DNA from: Comamonadaceae bacterium
GTDB lineage: Bacteria > Pseudomonadota > Gammaproteobacteria > Burkholderiales > Burkholderiaceae_C
Length of the DNA stretch: 64,000 nucleotides
Assembly: GCA_947447975.1 (NCBI GenBank)
Contig: CANFLU010000002.1
Span: forward strand, 1-64,000
Direction: 5' to 3'
Positions 1-8,815 of this stretch are shown one piece after another; the first letter of the stretch is position 1; every line of letters begins with the position of its first letter. The translations under genes were made by a program, and so were the position numbers. A model generated the notes under the pieces. It searched no databases. It had not been told where the DNA came from and was given only the letters and a program-made list of their open reading frames with translations.

Positions 1-1308
1 CACATAGACCTTGCCGTTTTTGTATTCCTTGGGCTTGGTGAACAGCTCGATCTGGGCGATCGTCTGGTTGGCAAAGCTCGAAGACATGACAAAGCTGGGG
101 TGGCCGGTGCCGCAACCCAGGTTCACCAAGCGGCCTTTGGCCAGCAAGATGATGCGCTTGCCAGGGGCTTTACCTTTGGCAGGGAAGATCACGTGGTCCA
201 CCTGGGGCTTGATTTCTTCCCAGGTGCATTTGGACAGGGATTCGACGTCGATCTCGTTGTCAAAGTGGCCGATGTTGCAGACGATGGCCTGGTCTTTCAT
301 GGCCTCCATGTGCTTGTAAGTGATGACGTTTTTGTTGCCGGTGGCGGACACGAAAATGTCGGCCTTGTCCGCAGCGTATTCCATGGTCACGACTTTGTAG
401 CCTTCCATAGCCGCTTGCAAGGCGTTGATCGGGTCGATCTCGGTCACCCAGACCTGGGCTGACAATGCGCGCAAAGCCTGGGCCGAGCCCTTGCCCACGT
501 CGCCGTAACCGGCCACCACCGCGACTTTGCCAGCGATCATCACGTCGGTGGCGCGCTTGATAGCGTCCACCAAAGACTCGCGGCAGCCGTATAGGTTGTC
601 AAACTTGCTCTTGGTCACCGAATCATTAACGTTGATGGCGCGGAAGGCCAGATCGCCACGGGCGGCCATTTCGTTCAAGCGCAACACGCCGGTGGTAGTC
701 TCTTCGGTCACACCGATGATGTTTTTCAGGCGGCGGCTGTACCAGGTCGGGTCCACCTTGAGCTTGGCTTTGATGGAGTTGAAGAGGCACACCTCTTCTT
801 CGCTACCTGGCTTGGCCAGCAGTTTGATGTTTTTCTCGGCCTTCGCACCCAGATGCATCAAGAGCGTGGCGTCGCCGCCGTCATCCAAAATCATGTTCGG
901 GCCTTCAGCCGCAGTGCCTTTTTTGCCGCCGAATTCAAAAATGCGGTGGGTGTAGTCCCAGTAGTCGGCCAGCGATTCGCCTTTGTAGGCAAATACCGGG
1001 GTACCGGCGGCCACCAGGGCAGCAGCAGCATGGTCTTGGGTCGAGTAGATATTGCAAGATGCCCAACGTACCTGCGCGCCCAATGCTTGCAGGGTTTCGA
1101 CCAGCACGCCGGTCTGGATAGTCATATGCAAGGAACCCGTGATACGCGCACCTTTCAGGGGCTGGGCTTTGGCGAATTCTTCACGAATCGCCATCAGCCC
1201 GGGCATTTCGGTTTGGGCGATGTTCAGTTCTTTGCGGCCCCAAGCGGCAAGGCTCAGGTCAGCAATTTCGTAGTCCTGGTTTTTGATAGGTTTCAATACA
1301 GCGTTCAT
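1..1308 (-). CDS. ahcY: Adenosylhomocysteinase, 3' end cut by window edge
   Basis: S-adenosylhomocysteine hydrolase splits SAH reversibly into adenosine and homocysteine in the cytosol, using bound NAD, and so relieves product inhibition of methyltransferases. The visible 436 codons start [18 protein letters not shown] and carry the NAD-binding GYGDVGKG motif near residue 266, followed by the VTEIDPI and [11 protein letters not shown] segments typical of the family. The start ATG at 1308 has a GGAG about ten bases upstream. Family members in betaproteobacteria are about 475-480 residues, so roughly 40 C-terminal residues lie outside the window. The leader carries an SAH riboswitch, so expression should rise when the enzyme's own substrate accumulates. 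The family assignment is close to certain. Confidence 0.97.
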   Translation of the reverse strand, partial: MNAVLKPIKNQDYEIADLSLAAWGRKELNIAQTEMPGLMAIREEFAKAQPLKGARITGSLHMTIQTGVLVETLQALGAQVRWASCNIYSTQDHAAAALVAAGTPVFAYKGESLADYWDYTHRIFEFGGKKGTAAEGPNMILDDGGDATLLMHLGAKAEKNIKLLAKPGSEEEVCLFNSIKAKLKVDPTWYSRRLKNIIGVTEETTTGVLRLNEMAARGDLAFRAINVNDSVTKSKFDNLYGCRESLVDAIKRATDVMIAGKVAVVAGYGDVGKGSAQALRALSAQVWVTEIDPINALQAAMEGYKVVTMEYAADKADIFVSATGNKNVITYKHMEAMKDQAIVCNIGHFDNEIDVESLSKCTWEEIKPQVDHVIFPAKGKAPGKRIILLAKGRLVNLGCGTGHPSFVMSSSFANQTIAQIELFTKPKEYKNGKVYV

Positions 1309-1384
1309 GACAAAGGCTCCAAAAAGTACATTTTGAAAACCACTGGTGAACGGGGAGGAAGTGGACTCACCCCGCAGACATCAG

Positions 1385-1474
1385 TGGGTGAGCGCAGTTG
1401 AAACATGCAGGAGACAGGGCCCCTGTACCCCGAGCCTCATTCACTTTGCGTGAACTGCATCGCTCCTCGGGGTG
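1385..1474 (-). promoter_or_regulatory. SAH riboswitch in the ahcY leader
   Basis: Read on the minus strand, the leader begins CCCCGAGGAGCGATGCAGTT. It continues through a TTCAC-gcaaa-GTGAA hairpin to GAGGCTCGGGG, and ends with GTTTCAACTGCGCTCACC. CCCCGAG pairs with CTCGGGG (helix P1). The GAGCG and TGCAGTT segments face AACTGCGCTC further on, which would form the P2/pseudoknot part. This order of elements (GAGGAGCG-UGC, AGGCUCG, CAAC-GCGCUCA) is the consensus of the SAH riboswitch class known upstream of ahcY in proteobacteria. The aptamer ends about 75 bases before the ahcY start. SAH-bound aptamers of this class turn ahcY on. The fold is hand-drawn, not computed. Confidence 0.9.
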
Positions 1475-1528
1475 TACCGATGATACCAAACCTCGCCATG
1501 CGAATTGCGTGCAGTGCCCTTGCTGTGT

Positions 1529-1951
1529 TTAAAGGCTGACGATGTCGCGCACCCATTGCGGCAGCGGCATCGCCTTCTGGCTGGGAAAGTCCACCCAGAT
1601 GGTGGTCGCGCCGCCGGCTGCGTCGATCCGGCCGGGTTGGTCCGCCCGCTCCATGGTGACCCAGGACTCAAAGGTAGTACGCGCCGGATCGCTCACATAC
1701 ATTTTGACGCGCACATCCCCGGGGTAGCGCAGCTCCCGGTAAAAATTGCAAAACGCATTGACGATGATCGGGCCTTCGCCCAGCGCACTGGGCGCGCATC
1801 CGATGCGGCGCATCCAATCAATACGTGCCGTTTCCATGTAACGGAAATACACGGTGTTGTTGATGTGGCCCATGGCGTCCATATCACCCCAGCGCATGGG
1901 GATCAGCATCTCGTAGACAAGCTTTTTGAATTGCGGGATTTCGATACGCAT
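1529..1951 (-). CDS. Acyl-CoA thioesterase, 4HBT/YbgC-like hot-dog fold
   Basis: A 140-residue protein of the 4-hydroxybenzoyl-CoA thioesterase family, a small cytosolic single-hot-dog-domain enzyme that hydrolyses acyl-CoA thioesters. Residues 20-41 read RWGDMDAMGHINN followed by TVYFRYMETAR. This is the family signature, with Asp25 in the position of the catalytic acid and Gly28-His29 starting the long helix. A second conserved stretch (FCNFYRELRYPGDV) lies near residue 66. Length is normal for the family. The gene stands alone between the ahcY leader and the large lipoprotein gene, so context does not indicate a substrate. A short- or medium-chain acyl-CoA, or an aromatic acyl-CoA, is equally possible. 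Confidence 0.85.
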   Translation of the reverse strand: MRIEIPQFKKLVYEMLIPMRWGDMDAMGHINNTVYFRYMETARIDWMRRIGCAPSALGEGPIIVNAFCNFYRELRYPGDVRVKMYVSDPARTTFESWVTMERADQPGRIDAAGGATTIWVDFPSQKAMPLPQWVRDIVSL

Positions 1952-2031
1952 GAGGTAGAGGCCAGCGGAGACTCAAGCCTGATTGGATTGTCCGCCAGTG
2001 TAAACACCGAGCCGCTGGCAGCCCTAAGCGG

Positions 2032-5000
2032 CTAAGGGCTTCGCACTAAGCGAACAAATACCGCTTTGGTGGCGGCGTCCACGGTAGTTTCGCTGCCATC
2101 GTAAAAATTGACGATCCAGGCGGCCGAGCTATTGGGCACCAGAGTGCCCGTCCAAATGGCCTGTGGGAAGGGAGAGGTACTTCCCTGCGGGAACTTGGTC
2201 TGGTTTATCGCGCGCGCCGAATCCGCTGCGGAAATAGCCTCGCTGGTAATCACTTCTTTGGGTATGCCATCGGTCCAACCGGTGCTTTCTGGTGTGGGAT
2301 AGGCAAAGGTGCCACCTTTGGGTGTTCCTGGCGGCAGATCCCCCCTGAAAAACGCGTAGCCCGTCACCATGCCTTGCTTGGAAGACGTTGTAAGTAGTGG
2401 ATAGTCCGGCTGGGGCCTGAGGAAGCTGCCGCCTTTAGGGAAGGGGTCCAGTCCGGCCACGTACTGCCCGCGGAAAAAGGCTACACCGGTGACCTCGGTT
2501 CCAGCACTGGACACGCCGCCCACTTCGCCGCGAACAATGATGGCGGGCGAAGTAGTGCCCTCTCGCATGTACACATCGCTGCTCTTGGGCGGGAAATGCC
2601 AGCTCAGGCCATCGGCGCTGAACTGCAATTTGCTGTCGTCTTTGATTTGAACTGGCTCTGACCAAGCCGCCTCCTGGGTGCCTTTGCCGCTTAAGGTGAA
2701 AACGCGTTTGGTGTACCACAGTGGCGTTGCATCGTGCGGGGTCGGGTCACTGTCGAGTGGGTCCGGCGACACGCCATCGGTCCAACCATTGCCGGTTTCT
2801 CCAGCGATGCGAATCGCGGCGCCCTGGGGTGATTTTTTGCGCATATAGACATCGCCACTGGCGGCGGTATCGTGCCATGCTTTGCTATCCGTACTGAATT
2901 CCATTCCTTGGGTATCGACCAGCACCGGATTGCTCCACGAAGGCTCTTGCTCCCAGCCGGCGGTCACGGTAAAGAGGCGCGAAGTCATCCACAAACCGCT
3001 GGCTACGGTTTTGTATTTCCAAACGCCCGTGCATTTGCGGTCTACCAAGCTGGCGAGCTCATGCTTAGTAGGCAGGCGCCAGGGCTTTTTATCGGCGCCG
3101 GCCGCCGTTGCTGCCAGTGCCACGGCCTCGGACTGGGTAGCGGCTTTGGCTTGGCCGGTGCTGCATTTATCGCCGCTCAAACCCTCGACACATTGACGCC
3201 AAATCAACTTGGTCAGGCTGTCTGTGACTTCGCCTGCCGCAACAGTAAATCGCGTATCGGGCCGCGTGACCTCAATGGTGGGAATACAAGTTTCCGCATC
3301 TCTTTGCTTGGCTGTAGGCTTGGCGCCCACCACTACAAAATGCGGACCCACTACCTTCCAGTCGACATCGGTCGCCAAGGTGTTGATGGGCAAGCCAGAC
3401 TGCGCTTTCGACAGTTGAAATGTGGAGGTTTTGGCATCGGCCCCGACGGTGTAATAGCTTTCGAACTGGCTGAGCGTTTGCGGTAATGCACCAGCGGTGC
3501 GCAAACTAACCAGCTGATCAGAGGCGATAGGTGTTTTCGGACTGCTGTCCAAAGTCACCACGCCTTTGCTGGCCTCCGTGATTCCATAGTCTGTCACTTT
3601 GCTTCCATCGGTCTTGGTAGTGGTCGTGACTTTGACTGCATACGACTGTACCGGCAGCATCAGCCGAACCGGACGCGCGCTGGACTTCAGGCCATCGGCC
3701 ACCTTGCCAGTACCAAAATTAAAGGTCCAAGCGTAATTGCCCAGTGGATTGTTAGCGCTAGGGGTTCGCGTCCAAAACGCAGTACTGGCTGTGGGCTCGG
3801 ATCCCAGGTCTGGGAAGTAATCGGTATTGGCCAATACCGACGCGGCGTAGTTCAAAGGGAATTTTTGCAATTCATCGACACTGGGCACCACCCAAGTATC
3901 AAAACCACACAGTCTGTAGTTGTTCACCGATCTGGCGTAACTTTCTGTATTGCACTTTCCTGGATCACCCACGCCTTTACAGGTGGTATTCATTTCGACT
4001 CCGTCCGTACCGCCGTTTAATTTGTAGTTAACGGTGCTGGTTTTTTTGGTTGTTGCATCGGTCGTCTCGACCGCGGTGGTACTGCTATCAAACCAGGTGT
4101 ATTTGTGCCCTTTATGGCGCATGTGGTTGGGGTCGTTACGTTTGACTTCCCAATACACCTTGTTGACCGTGTCATGGACGCAATCCCATTGCGTGCCCGC
4201 TTGCTCGCTGCCGTTGTCTTGCCATGTCGCGAACTGGTTTTTCAAGGCCACGCCATTGCTGTCCAACTTCACCAGGGTAATGAGTTTTTCTTTACCCGTC
4301 AGAAGACTGGCATACACCAAGGCGTCGGTATCCATCACCTTGATGTTGTCTAGCAATTTGTCATAGGCATTACCGACATTGGTACACAATTTATTGCCCA
4401 CATAGGCCAATTGCACGCCGTCCTGGCTATTGCCTTTGGTGCTCATTGGCGTGCCACCTTTGACGTCAGAGAGCTTGAATTCATTACCCTTTGCGTTCGC
4501 GTCCACGACGTAATAGGTCTTGGTCTCGCTCAGGGCCTGAGGCAAAGTGCCTGAGGTTTTCAAGGTTACCGCCAGGTCATTGCTCGTGGTACCCACGCCG
4601 GTGAACTTAAATACCGCCGGGCTGTCCAGGGTAATGGTCACCTCGCCACCACAGTTATAGGCGGCATACAAGGGTTGCGTTAATGGTTCAGTTTGGATGG
4701 CACTGACATCAAAGCCATTGGCGATCAGGCCGCTCTTGATTTTCTCCCAGGCGGCCTGGATATTGGTGGTGGTGGCAAGCTGACTGAGGCTGGAAGCAGC
4801 CGCTTCATTGAAGGTATTGAAATAAGTCGTCAAATCGCTGGTTTCCACCAGTGTGGCCAGCAAAGCGTCGGTAAGCGGGGTGATGTTGGCCACGCCAAAC
4901 AAAGCCTGGGCGATGGAGTGCAACTTAGCGCCGTCTTTGGGTGAAATTTCAAGAATGCACGGTGCTTGCGCTTTGAAGTTGCCCAATGCATCGATCGCGA

Positions 5001-5535
5001 ACGTTCCCTTGGCATCGGTTTTCACCGTTCGTTCAATAATGCCACTCGGAACCACGGTATGAAATCCAGTTTGGGTGGCGCCGTTGGTACTAAGAATCGG
5101 AACACCGTCCGGTGAATTAGACAAATTAAATTGCGTCGCTTTGCCCGCCGCCTTGACCGTGTTGACGATAAAGTAGCTTTCGTACACATTGAGCGGTGGC
5201 GGCAACTTGCCTGTGCTTGCCAATGCGAGCACCTGGCCGTCAAAAATCGACGCATCCGATAAGGTGGTCGTCTCCAAGACGGTGACCACGGCCGGGTTGG
5301 CCGCGCTGATGGTGACGGAATAGCGCGCCCGCGTGGTACTTGGGCAGCGCACCCTTACATCCGCGTCGGGAAGGGCCAAGCCCACCGCCGCCGTGCCGCT
5401 CAGGGAATCGCCGGTAGGGCTCAAGGCCGCTAGCAAGTTATCGACGAGCGCGCTCGTGCTCCCGCCACCGCAGGCGCTTAAGAACAGGCACAAGGCCAGC
5501 CAAACAATACGCTTCATCGCAAGCATTCCAATCAT
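2032..5535 (-). CDS. Large mosaic lipoprotein with two Lcl/DUF1566 domains and phage-tail-like modules
   Basis: A 1167-residue predicted lipoprotein. A signal sequence ends in the lipobox LSAC with Cys22, followed by GGG. GGAG seven bases before the ATG at 5535 supports this start over Met7. Two Lcl C-terminal (DUF1566) domains are visible. The first is at about 430-627 (ending FNFGTGKVADG and RPVRLMLP). The second begins at about 760 (LTKLIWRQC, WRLPTKHELASLVD) and finishes only at about 1115-1167. Between its halves lies a ~275-residue insert with two similar ~85-residue repeats (FTVTAGWEQEPSWSNPV and FTLSGKGTQEAAWSEPV, each followed by DVYMR). Three copies of another module, recognised by GxLPxxLxxxxxYYxV, occur near 76-162, 297-380 and 657-730. 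I know such modules from phage tail and adhesin-like proteins. Function is unknown; a surface or outer-membrane role is inferred from the lipobox. Confidence 0.75.
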   Translation of the reverse strand: MIGMLAMKRIVWLALCLFLSACGGGSTSALVDNLLAALSPTGDSLSGTAAVGLALPDADVRVRCPSTTRARYSVTISAANPAVVTVLETTTLSDASIFDGQVLALASTGKLPPPLNVYESYFIVNTVKAAGKATQFNLSNSPDGVPILSTNGATQTGFHTVVPSGIIERTVKTDAKGTFAIDALGNFKAQAPCILEISPKDGAKLHSIAQALFGVANITPLTDALLATLVETSDLTTYFNTFNEAAASSLSQLATTTNIQAAWEKIKSGLIANGFDVSAIQTEPLTQPLYAAYNCGGEVTITLDSPAVFKFTGVGTTSNDLAVTLKTSGTLPQALSETKTYYVVDANAKGNEFKLSDVKGGTPMSTKGNSQDGVQLAYVGNKLCTNVGNAYDKLLDNIKVMDTDALVYASLLTGKEKLITLVKLDSNGVALKNQFATWQDNGSEQAGTQWDCVHDTVNKVYWEVKRNDPNHMRHKGHKYTWFDSSTTAVETTDATTKKTSTVNYKLNGGTDGVEMNTTCKGVGDPGKCNTESYARSVNNYRLCGFDTWVVPSVDELQKFPLNYAASVLANTDYFPDLGSEPTASTAFWTRTPSANNPLGNYAWTFNFGTGKVADGLKSSARPVRLMLPVQSYAVKVTTTTKTDGSKVTDYGITEASKGVVTLDSSPKTPIASDQLVSLRTAGALPQTLSQFESYYTVGADAKTSTFQLSKAQSGLPINTLATDVDWKVVGPHFVVVGAKPTAKQRDAETCIPTIEVTRPDTRFTVAAGEVTDSLTKLIWRQCVEGLSGDKCSTGQAKAATQSEAVALAATAAGADKKPWRLPTKHELASLVDRKCTGVWKYKTVASGLWMTSRLFTVTAGWEQEPSWSNPVLVDTQGMEFSTDSKAWHDTAASGDVYMRKKSPQGAAIRIAGETGNGWTDGVSPDPLDSDPTPHDATPLWYTKRVFTLSGKGTQEAAWSEPVQIKDDSKLQFSADGLSWHFPPKSSDVYMREGTTSPAIIVRGEVGGVSSAGTEVTGVAFFRGQYVAGLDPFPKGGSFLRPQPDYPLLTTSSKQGMVTGYAFFRGDLPPGTPKGGTFAYPTPESTGWTDGIPKEVITSEAISAADSARAINQTKFPQGSTSPFPQAIWTGTLVPNSSAAWIVNFYDGSETTVDAATKAVFVRLVRSP

Positions 5536-5917
5536 GACTCCACACAGAGTCCCCAGTGTCTGTACATCGACAGGTCCGGCGCATTATTGAAGGGTAGGGC
5601 GTCCGATTCGCAAAAAATCCTGTTCACCAGCTACCCACAGCCCCTTCGGTTCACACTTTTACCCACCCTTTAAGCCGGCGCGCAGCCACGGGTGCCCAAA
5701 GCGACAAATCACCAAAAATAAAAGCAAAGAATATGCCAACTTATTTTTGATGGACACCTGACAGTAGGCACTTCTTGACAGCCCGCAGGGTGTCGCGTAC
5801 TTCAACAGCGTCTTTTTGCCGGGCTGTTTGGACGAGGGCGGGCAACTTTGCCATCCGCGCCCCCCTAAAATCCCATCCTTCGCGCGTCCGGCGCAGCCCC
5901 ATCTGGAATCCCCCGTT
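5536..5917. other. Intergenic region between lipoprotein gene and prfC
   Basis: 382 bases with no supported gene; open frames on the minus strand here only continue as antisense to prfC. The central part (about 5690-5760) is noticeably richer in A and T than its surroundings, as expected for a divergent promoter region serving the lipoprotein gene (minus) and prfC (plus). A TTGACA sits at 5775-5780, but the hexamer 17 bases downstream (TACTTC) is a poor -10 box, so I do not call a promoter. Confidence 0.4.
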
Positions 5918-7549
5918 TTGTCCTTCGCCTCCGAAACCCGCCGCCGTCGCACCTTTGCGATCATTTCCCACCCCGACGCCGGTAAAACCACCTTGACTGA
6001 AAAGCTCTTGCTGTTTTCCGGTGCGATTCAGATTGCCGGTTCGGTCAAGGCGCGCAAGGCCTCGCGCCATGCGACATCGGACTGGATGGAAATTGAAAAA
6101 CAGCGCGGTATCTCGGTGGCATCCTCGGTGATGCAAATGGTCTACCGCGACCATGTGATCAACCTCTTGGACACCCCGGGGCACAAAGACTTTTCGGAAG
6201 ATACCTACCGCGTGCTCACCGCCGTGGATGCGGCGCTGATGGTGATTGACGCGGCAAATGGTGTGGAGGCGCAAACCCGGCGCCTGATCGAAGTCTGCCG
6301 CCAGCGCGATACACCCATCATCACCTTCGTCAACAAAATGGACCGCGAGGTGCGCGAGCCTTTGGATATTCTGGACGAGATCGAGCGCGAACTGGGCATG
6401 CCTTGCGTGCCCATGACCTGGCCGGTGGGCCAGGGCAAATTATTTGGCGGCATCATCAATTTGCGCACCGACACCATGACGGTGTTTGAAAGCGGCAGTG
6501 AACGCCTGCCGCAAGACTTTGACGCCATTGCCCTATCGCACCCCGAGGCCTTGCAAGAACGCTTTGGCAGCGAATGGACCAGCGCCGTCGACAGCATGGA
6601 ACTGGCCACTGGCGCATCGCCGGCCTGGGACCACGCGGCCTTTTTGGCAGGTAAGCAAACGCCCGTATTTTTCGGTTCGGGCGTGAACAACTTCGGCGTG
6701 ATGGAAGTGCTGGACGCTTTGGTCGATTTAGCGCCCTCGCCGCAAAGCCGTACCAGCACGGTGCAAGTCAACCGCCAGCCGGTGGTGCAGGAAGTGCAAC
6801 CTGAGGACAAGGCCTTTAGCGGCGTAGTGTTCAAGGTGCAAGCCAATATGGATGCCAACCACCGCGACCGCATCGCCTTTGTGCGCATGGCTTCGGGCAA
6901 GTACACGCCAGGCATGAAGCTCAAGGTCATGCGCACCGCCAAAGAGCTGCGTCCCACCAGCGTGGTCACCTTCATGAGCCAGCGCCGCGAGGCGGTGGAA
7001 GAAGCTTATGCCGGCGACATCGTGGGCTTTACCACCCACGGTGGCGTGCAATTGGGCGACACGATTACCGATGGCAGCATCAACCTGCAATACACCGGCC
7101 TGCCGTTTTTTGCCCCCGAGATGTTTATGACCGTGGTGCTGAAAAATCCGCTGCGCACCAAGCAATTGCAACAAGGCCTGGCGCAATTGGGTGAAGAAGG
7201 CGCCATCCAAGTTTTTAAGCCCGAGATGGGCGGCAATATGCTCTTGGGCGCGGTCGGGCAATTGCAGTTTGAAGTAGTGCAACACCGCCTCAAGGGCGAG
7301 TACGACGCCGACATCCGCCTAGAAGGCAGCCAATACACCGGCGCGCGCTGGATCAGCGCCGATAGCCCGGCCGAGCTGCGCGAGTTTGTGAACGCCTACC
7401 CACAGCGCATGGCCAAAGACGCGGCCGACACCCTGGCCTTTTTGTGCACCAGCCCCTATGACGTGCGCCTGGCGCAAGAACGTTTCCCGAAAATCCATTT
7501 CCACCCTTTGCGCGAGCATGCCGGCCTGAGCCTGGGCAGCGCGGGCTAA
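5918..7549 (+). CDS. prfC: Peptide chain release factor 3
   Basis: RF3 is the translational GTPase that recycles RF1 and RF2 from the ribosome after termination. Counting from a TTG at 5918, the protein has 543 residues and starts MSFASETRRRRTFAIISHPD. The P-loop is HPDAGKTT (18-25). The switch II DTPGH and NKMD motifs follow, and then the RF3-specific C-terminal region (FFAPEMFMTVVLKNPLR, GQLQFEVVQHRLKGEY). The frame stays open upstream to an ATG at 5816. That would add 34 Pro- and Arg-rich residues absent from family members, and the MSFASE-type N-terminus of relatives coincides with the TTG. No strong ribosome binding site is seen before it. The MFS gene follows after 11 bases. Confidence 0.93.
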   Translation: MSFASETRRRRTFAIISHPDAGKTTLTEKLLLFSGAIQIAGSVKARKASRHATSDWMEIEKQRGISVASSVMQMVYRDHVINLLDTPGHKDFSEDTYRVLTAVDAALMVIDAANGVEAQTRRLIEVCRQRDTPIITFVNKMDREVREPLDILDEIERELGMPCVPMTWPVGQGKLFGGIINLRTDTMTVFESGSERLPQDFDAIALSHPEALQERFGSEWTSAVDSMELATGASPAWDHAAFLAGKQTPVFFGSGVNNFGVMEVLDALVDLAPSPQSRTSTVQVNRQPVVQEVQPEDKAFSGVVFKVQANMDANHRDRIAFVRMASGKYTPGMKLKVMRTAKELRPTSVVTFMSQRREAVEEAYAGDIVGFTTHGGVQLGDTITDGSINLQYTGLPFFAPEMFMTVVLKNPLRTKQLQQGLAQLGEEGAIQVFKPEMGGNMLLGAVGQLQFEVVQHRLKGEYDADIRLEGSQYTGARWISADSPAELREFVNAYPQRMAKDAADTLAFLCTSPYDVRLAQERFPKIHFHPLREHAGLSLGSAG

Positions 7550-7560
7550 AGGCCGAGCTA

Positions 7561-8739
7561 GTGGCGGCGCATCGCGGTCTGATCGCCGTTTTCGGCTCCA
7601 CCTTATTTCAGTTGTGCGGCGTTTTTATGCTGCTGCCCTTGCTGCTGTTATTGCTTAAGCGCGCAGAGCTGAGCAACACCCTGGCCGGTTTGTTTGCTGC
7701 CACCGAATGGCTGGGTATCTTTATCGTGACGCCTTTTGCCTCTAGCATCGCTCGCGCCATGGGGCGGCGCAATGCGCTTTGGCTGGCCACGGTCACACCT
7801 TTGATGACCGCCTGCGGATTTTTGCTCACAGACCAACTGGCTGCATGGTTTGTGTTTTTGTTGTTGGGCGCTATGGCCGGTGGCATGCGCTGGGTTTTGG
7901 CCGAGGCCTTTATCGCCGAATTTTCACCGCCCCAGCACCGCGGCACCTGGATTGGCGCGTATGCCACTCTCATTGGCTTGACCATGGTGGTAGGCCCCGC
8001 ATTGCTGGCCTGGCTGGGCGCGGACGACCCAGCGGCGCTGCGCATGGTGATCGGCTTGATGCTTATTGGCCTGGCCTGGACCGCGTTCATCCCGCAGGTA
8101 CCGCAGGATGCGGACAGCGACAGCGCCCGCGTCGGCCTGGTCGGTCTGTGGCATGCCGTGCGGGCCAACCCGGTGGTAATGCTGGCCGGGTTTGTCGGTG
8201 GTTTTTTTGAAATGGGCTTGAGCTCAGTCTTGCCGATTTACGGCCTGAGCCTGGGCCTGCCTGCGGGCGATGCAGCGCTCTTGCTTTCGCTCAGCGGTCT
8301 GGGCGGCACGCTGTGCGCTATCCCAGCAGGCATGGTGGCCGACCGGTTTGCGTCACCCGAATTGGGGCGGCGCCGCGTCATGGTGCTGATGGCGGTGCTG
8401 CTGCTGATTTCCGGCGCGATGGTGCTGGCCGTGGCGCAGGTCACCGTGCTGGTGTGGGCGGTGGCGCTGCTCTGGGGCTCGGCAGGTGGCACGCTGTACA
8501 CCCTCACCATGTTTGACATTGGCAGCCGCGAAACCGGTATCACCTTGGTCAACAGTACGGCCGTGCTGGTACTGACCTACACCCTGGGCGCACTGCTGGC
8601 CTCTTCCGCTGCGGGGCTGATGCTGGACTGGTCGCCCGGTATGGGTCTGTCCCTGATGCTGGTAACGGTTGCTGGTGGCGGTGCGCTTGCGTTTGCGCGC
8701 AGTGCGCGGGCATTGGCTATGCAAACAGAACGCATGTAG
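7561..8739 (+). CDS. MFS transporter, probable drug/metabolite exporter
   Basis: A 392-residue major facilitator with about twelve hydrophobic segments, located in the inner membrane. The loop after the second segment has the MFS motif in the form ARAMGRRNALW, and the cytoplasmic loop of the second half reads ADRFASPELGRRRVMVL. The first half contains MRWVLAEAFIAEFSPPQHRG, which resembles the YcaD-like MFS branch of unknown substrate. The GTG start at 7561 lies 11 bases after prfC, so the two may be co-transcribed. The substrate cannot be deduced. Confidence 0.8.
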   Translation: MAAHRGLIAVFGSTLFQLCGVFMLLPLLLLLLKRAELSNTLAGLFAATEWLGIFIVTPFASSIARAMGRRNALWLATVTPLMTACGFLLTDQLAAWFVFLLLGAMAGGMRWVLAEAFIAEFSPPQHRGTWIGAYATLIGLTMVVGPALLAWLGADDPAALRMVIGLMLIGLAWTAFIPQVPQDADSDSARVGLVGLWHAVRANPVVMLAGFVGGFFEMGLSSVLPIYGLSLGLPAGDAALLLSLSGLGGTLCAIPAGMVADRFASPELGRRRVMVLMAVLLLISGAMVLAVAQVTVLVWAVALLWGSAGGTLYTLTMFDIGSRETGITLVNSTAVLVLTYTLGALLASSAAGLMLDWSPGMGLSLMLVTVAGGGALAFARSARALAMQTERM

Positions 8740-8815
8740 AAAATACCCCAGACTGCGAACCGGGTGCCAAAGCGGCGCCGCATGGCACAAGGGCTTGTTT
8801 AGCCACCCGGGCGCT

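Noticed and set aside
5775-5803. Sigma-70 promoter for prfC
   Set aside because: TTGACA is present but the hexamer 17 bases later (TACTTC) matches a -10 box at only two positions.
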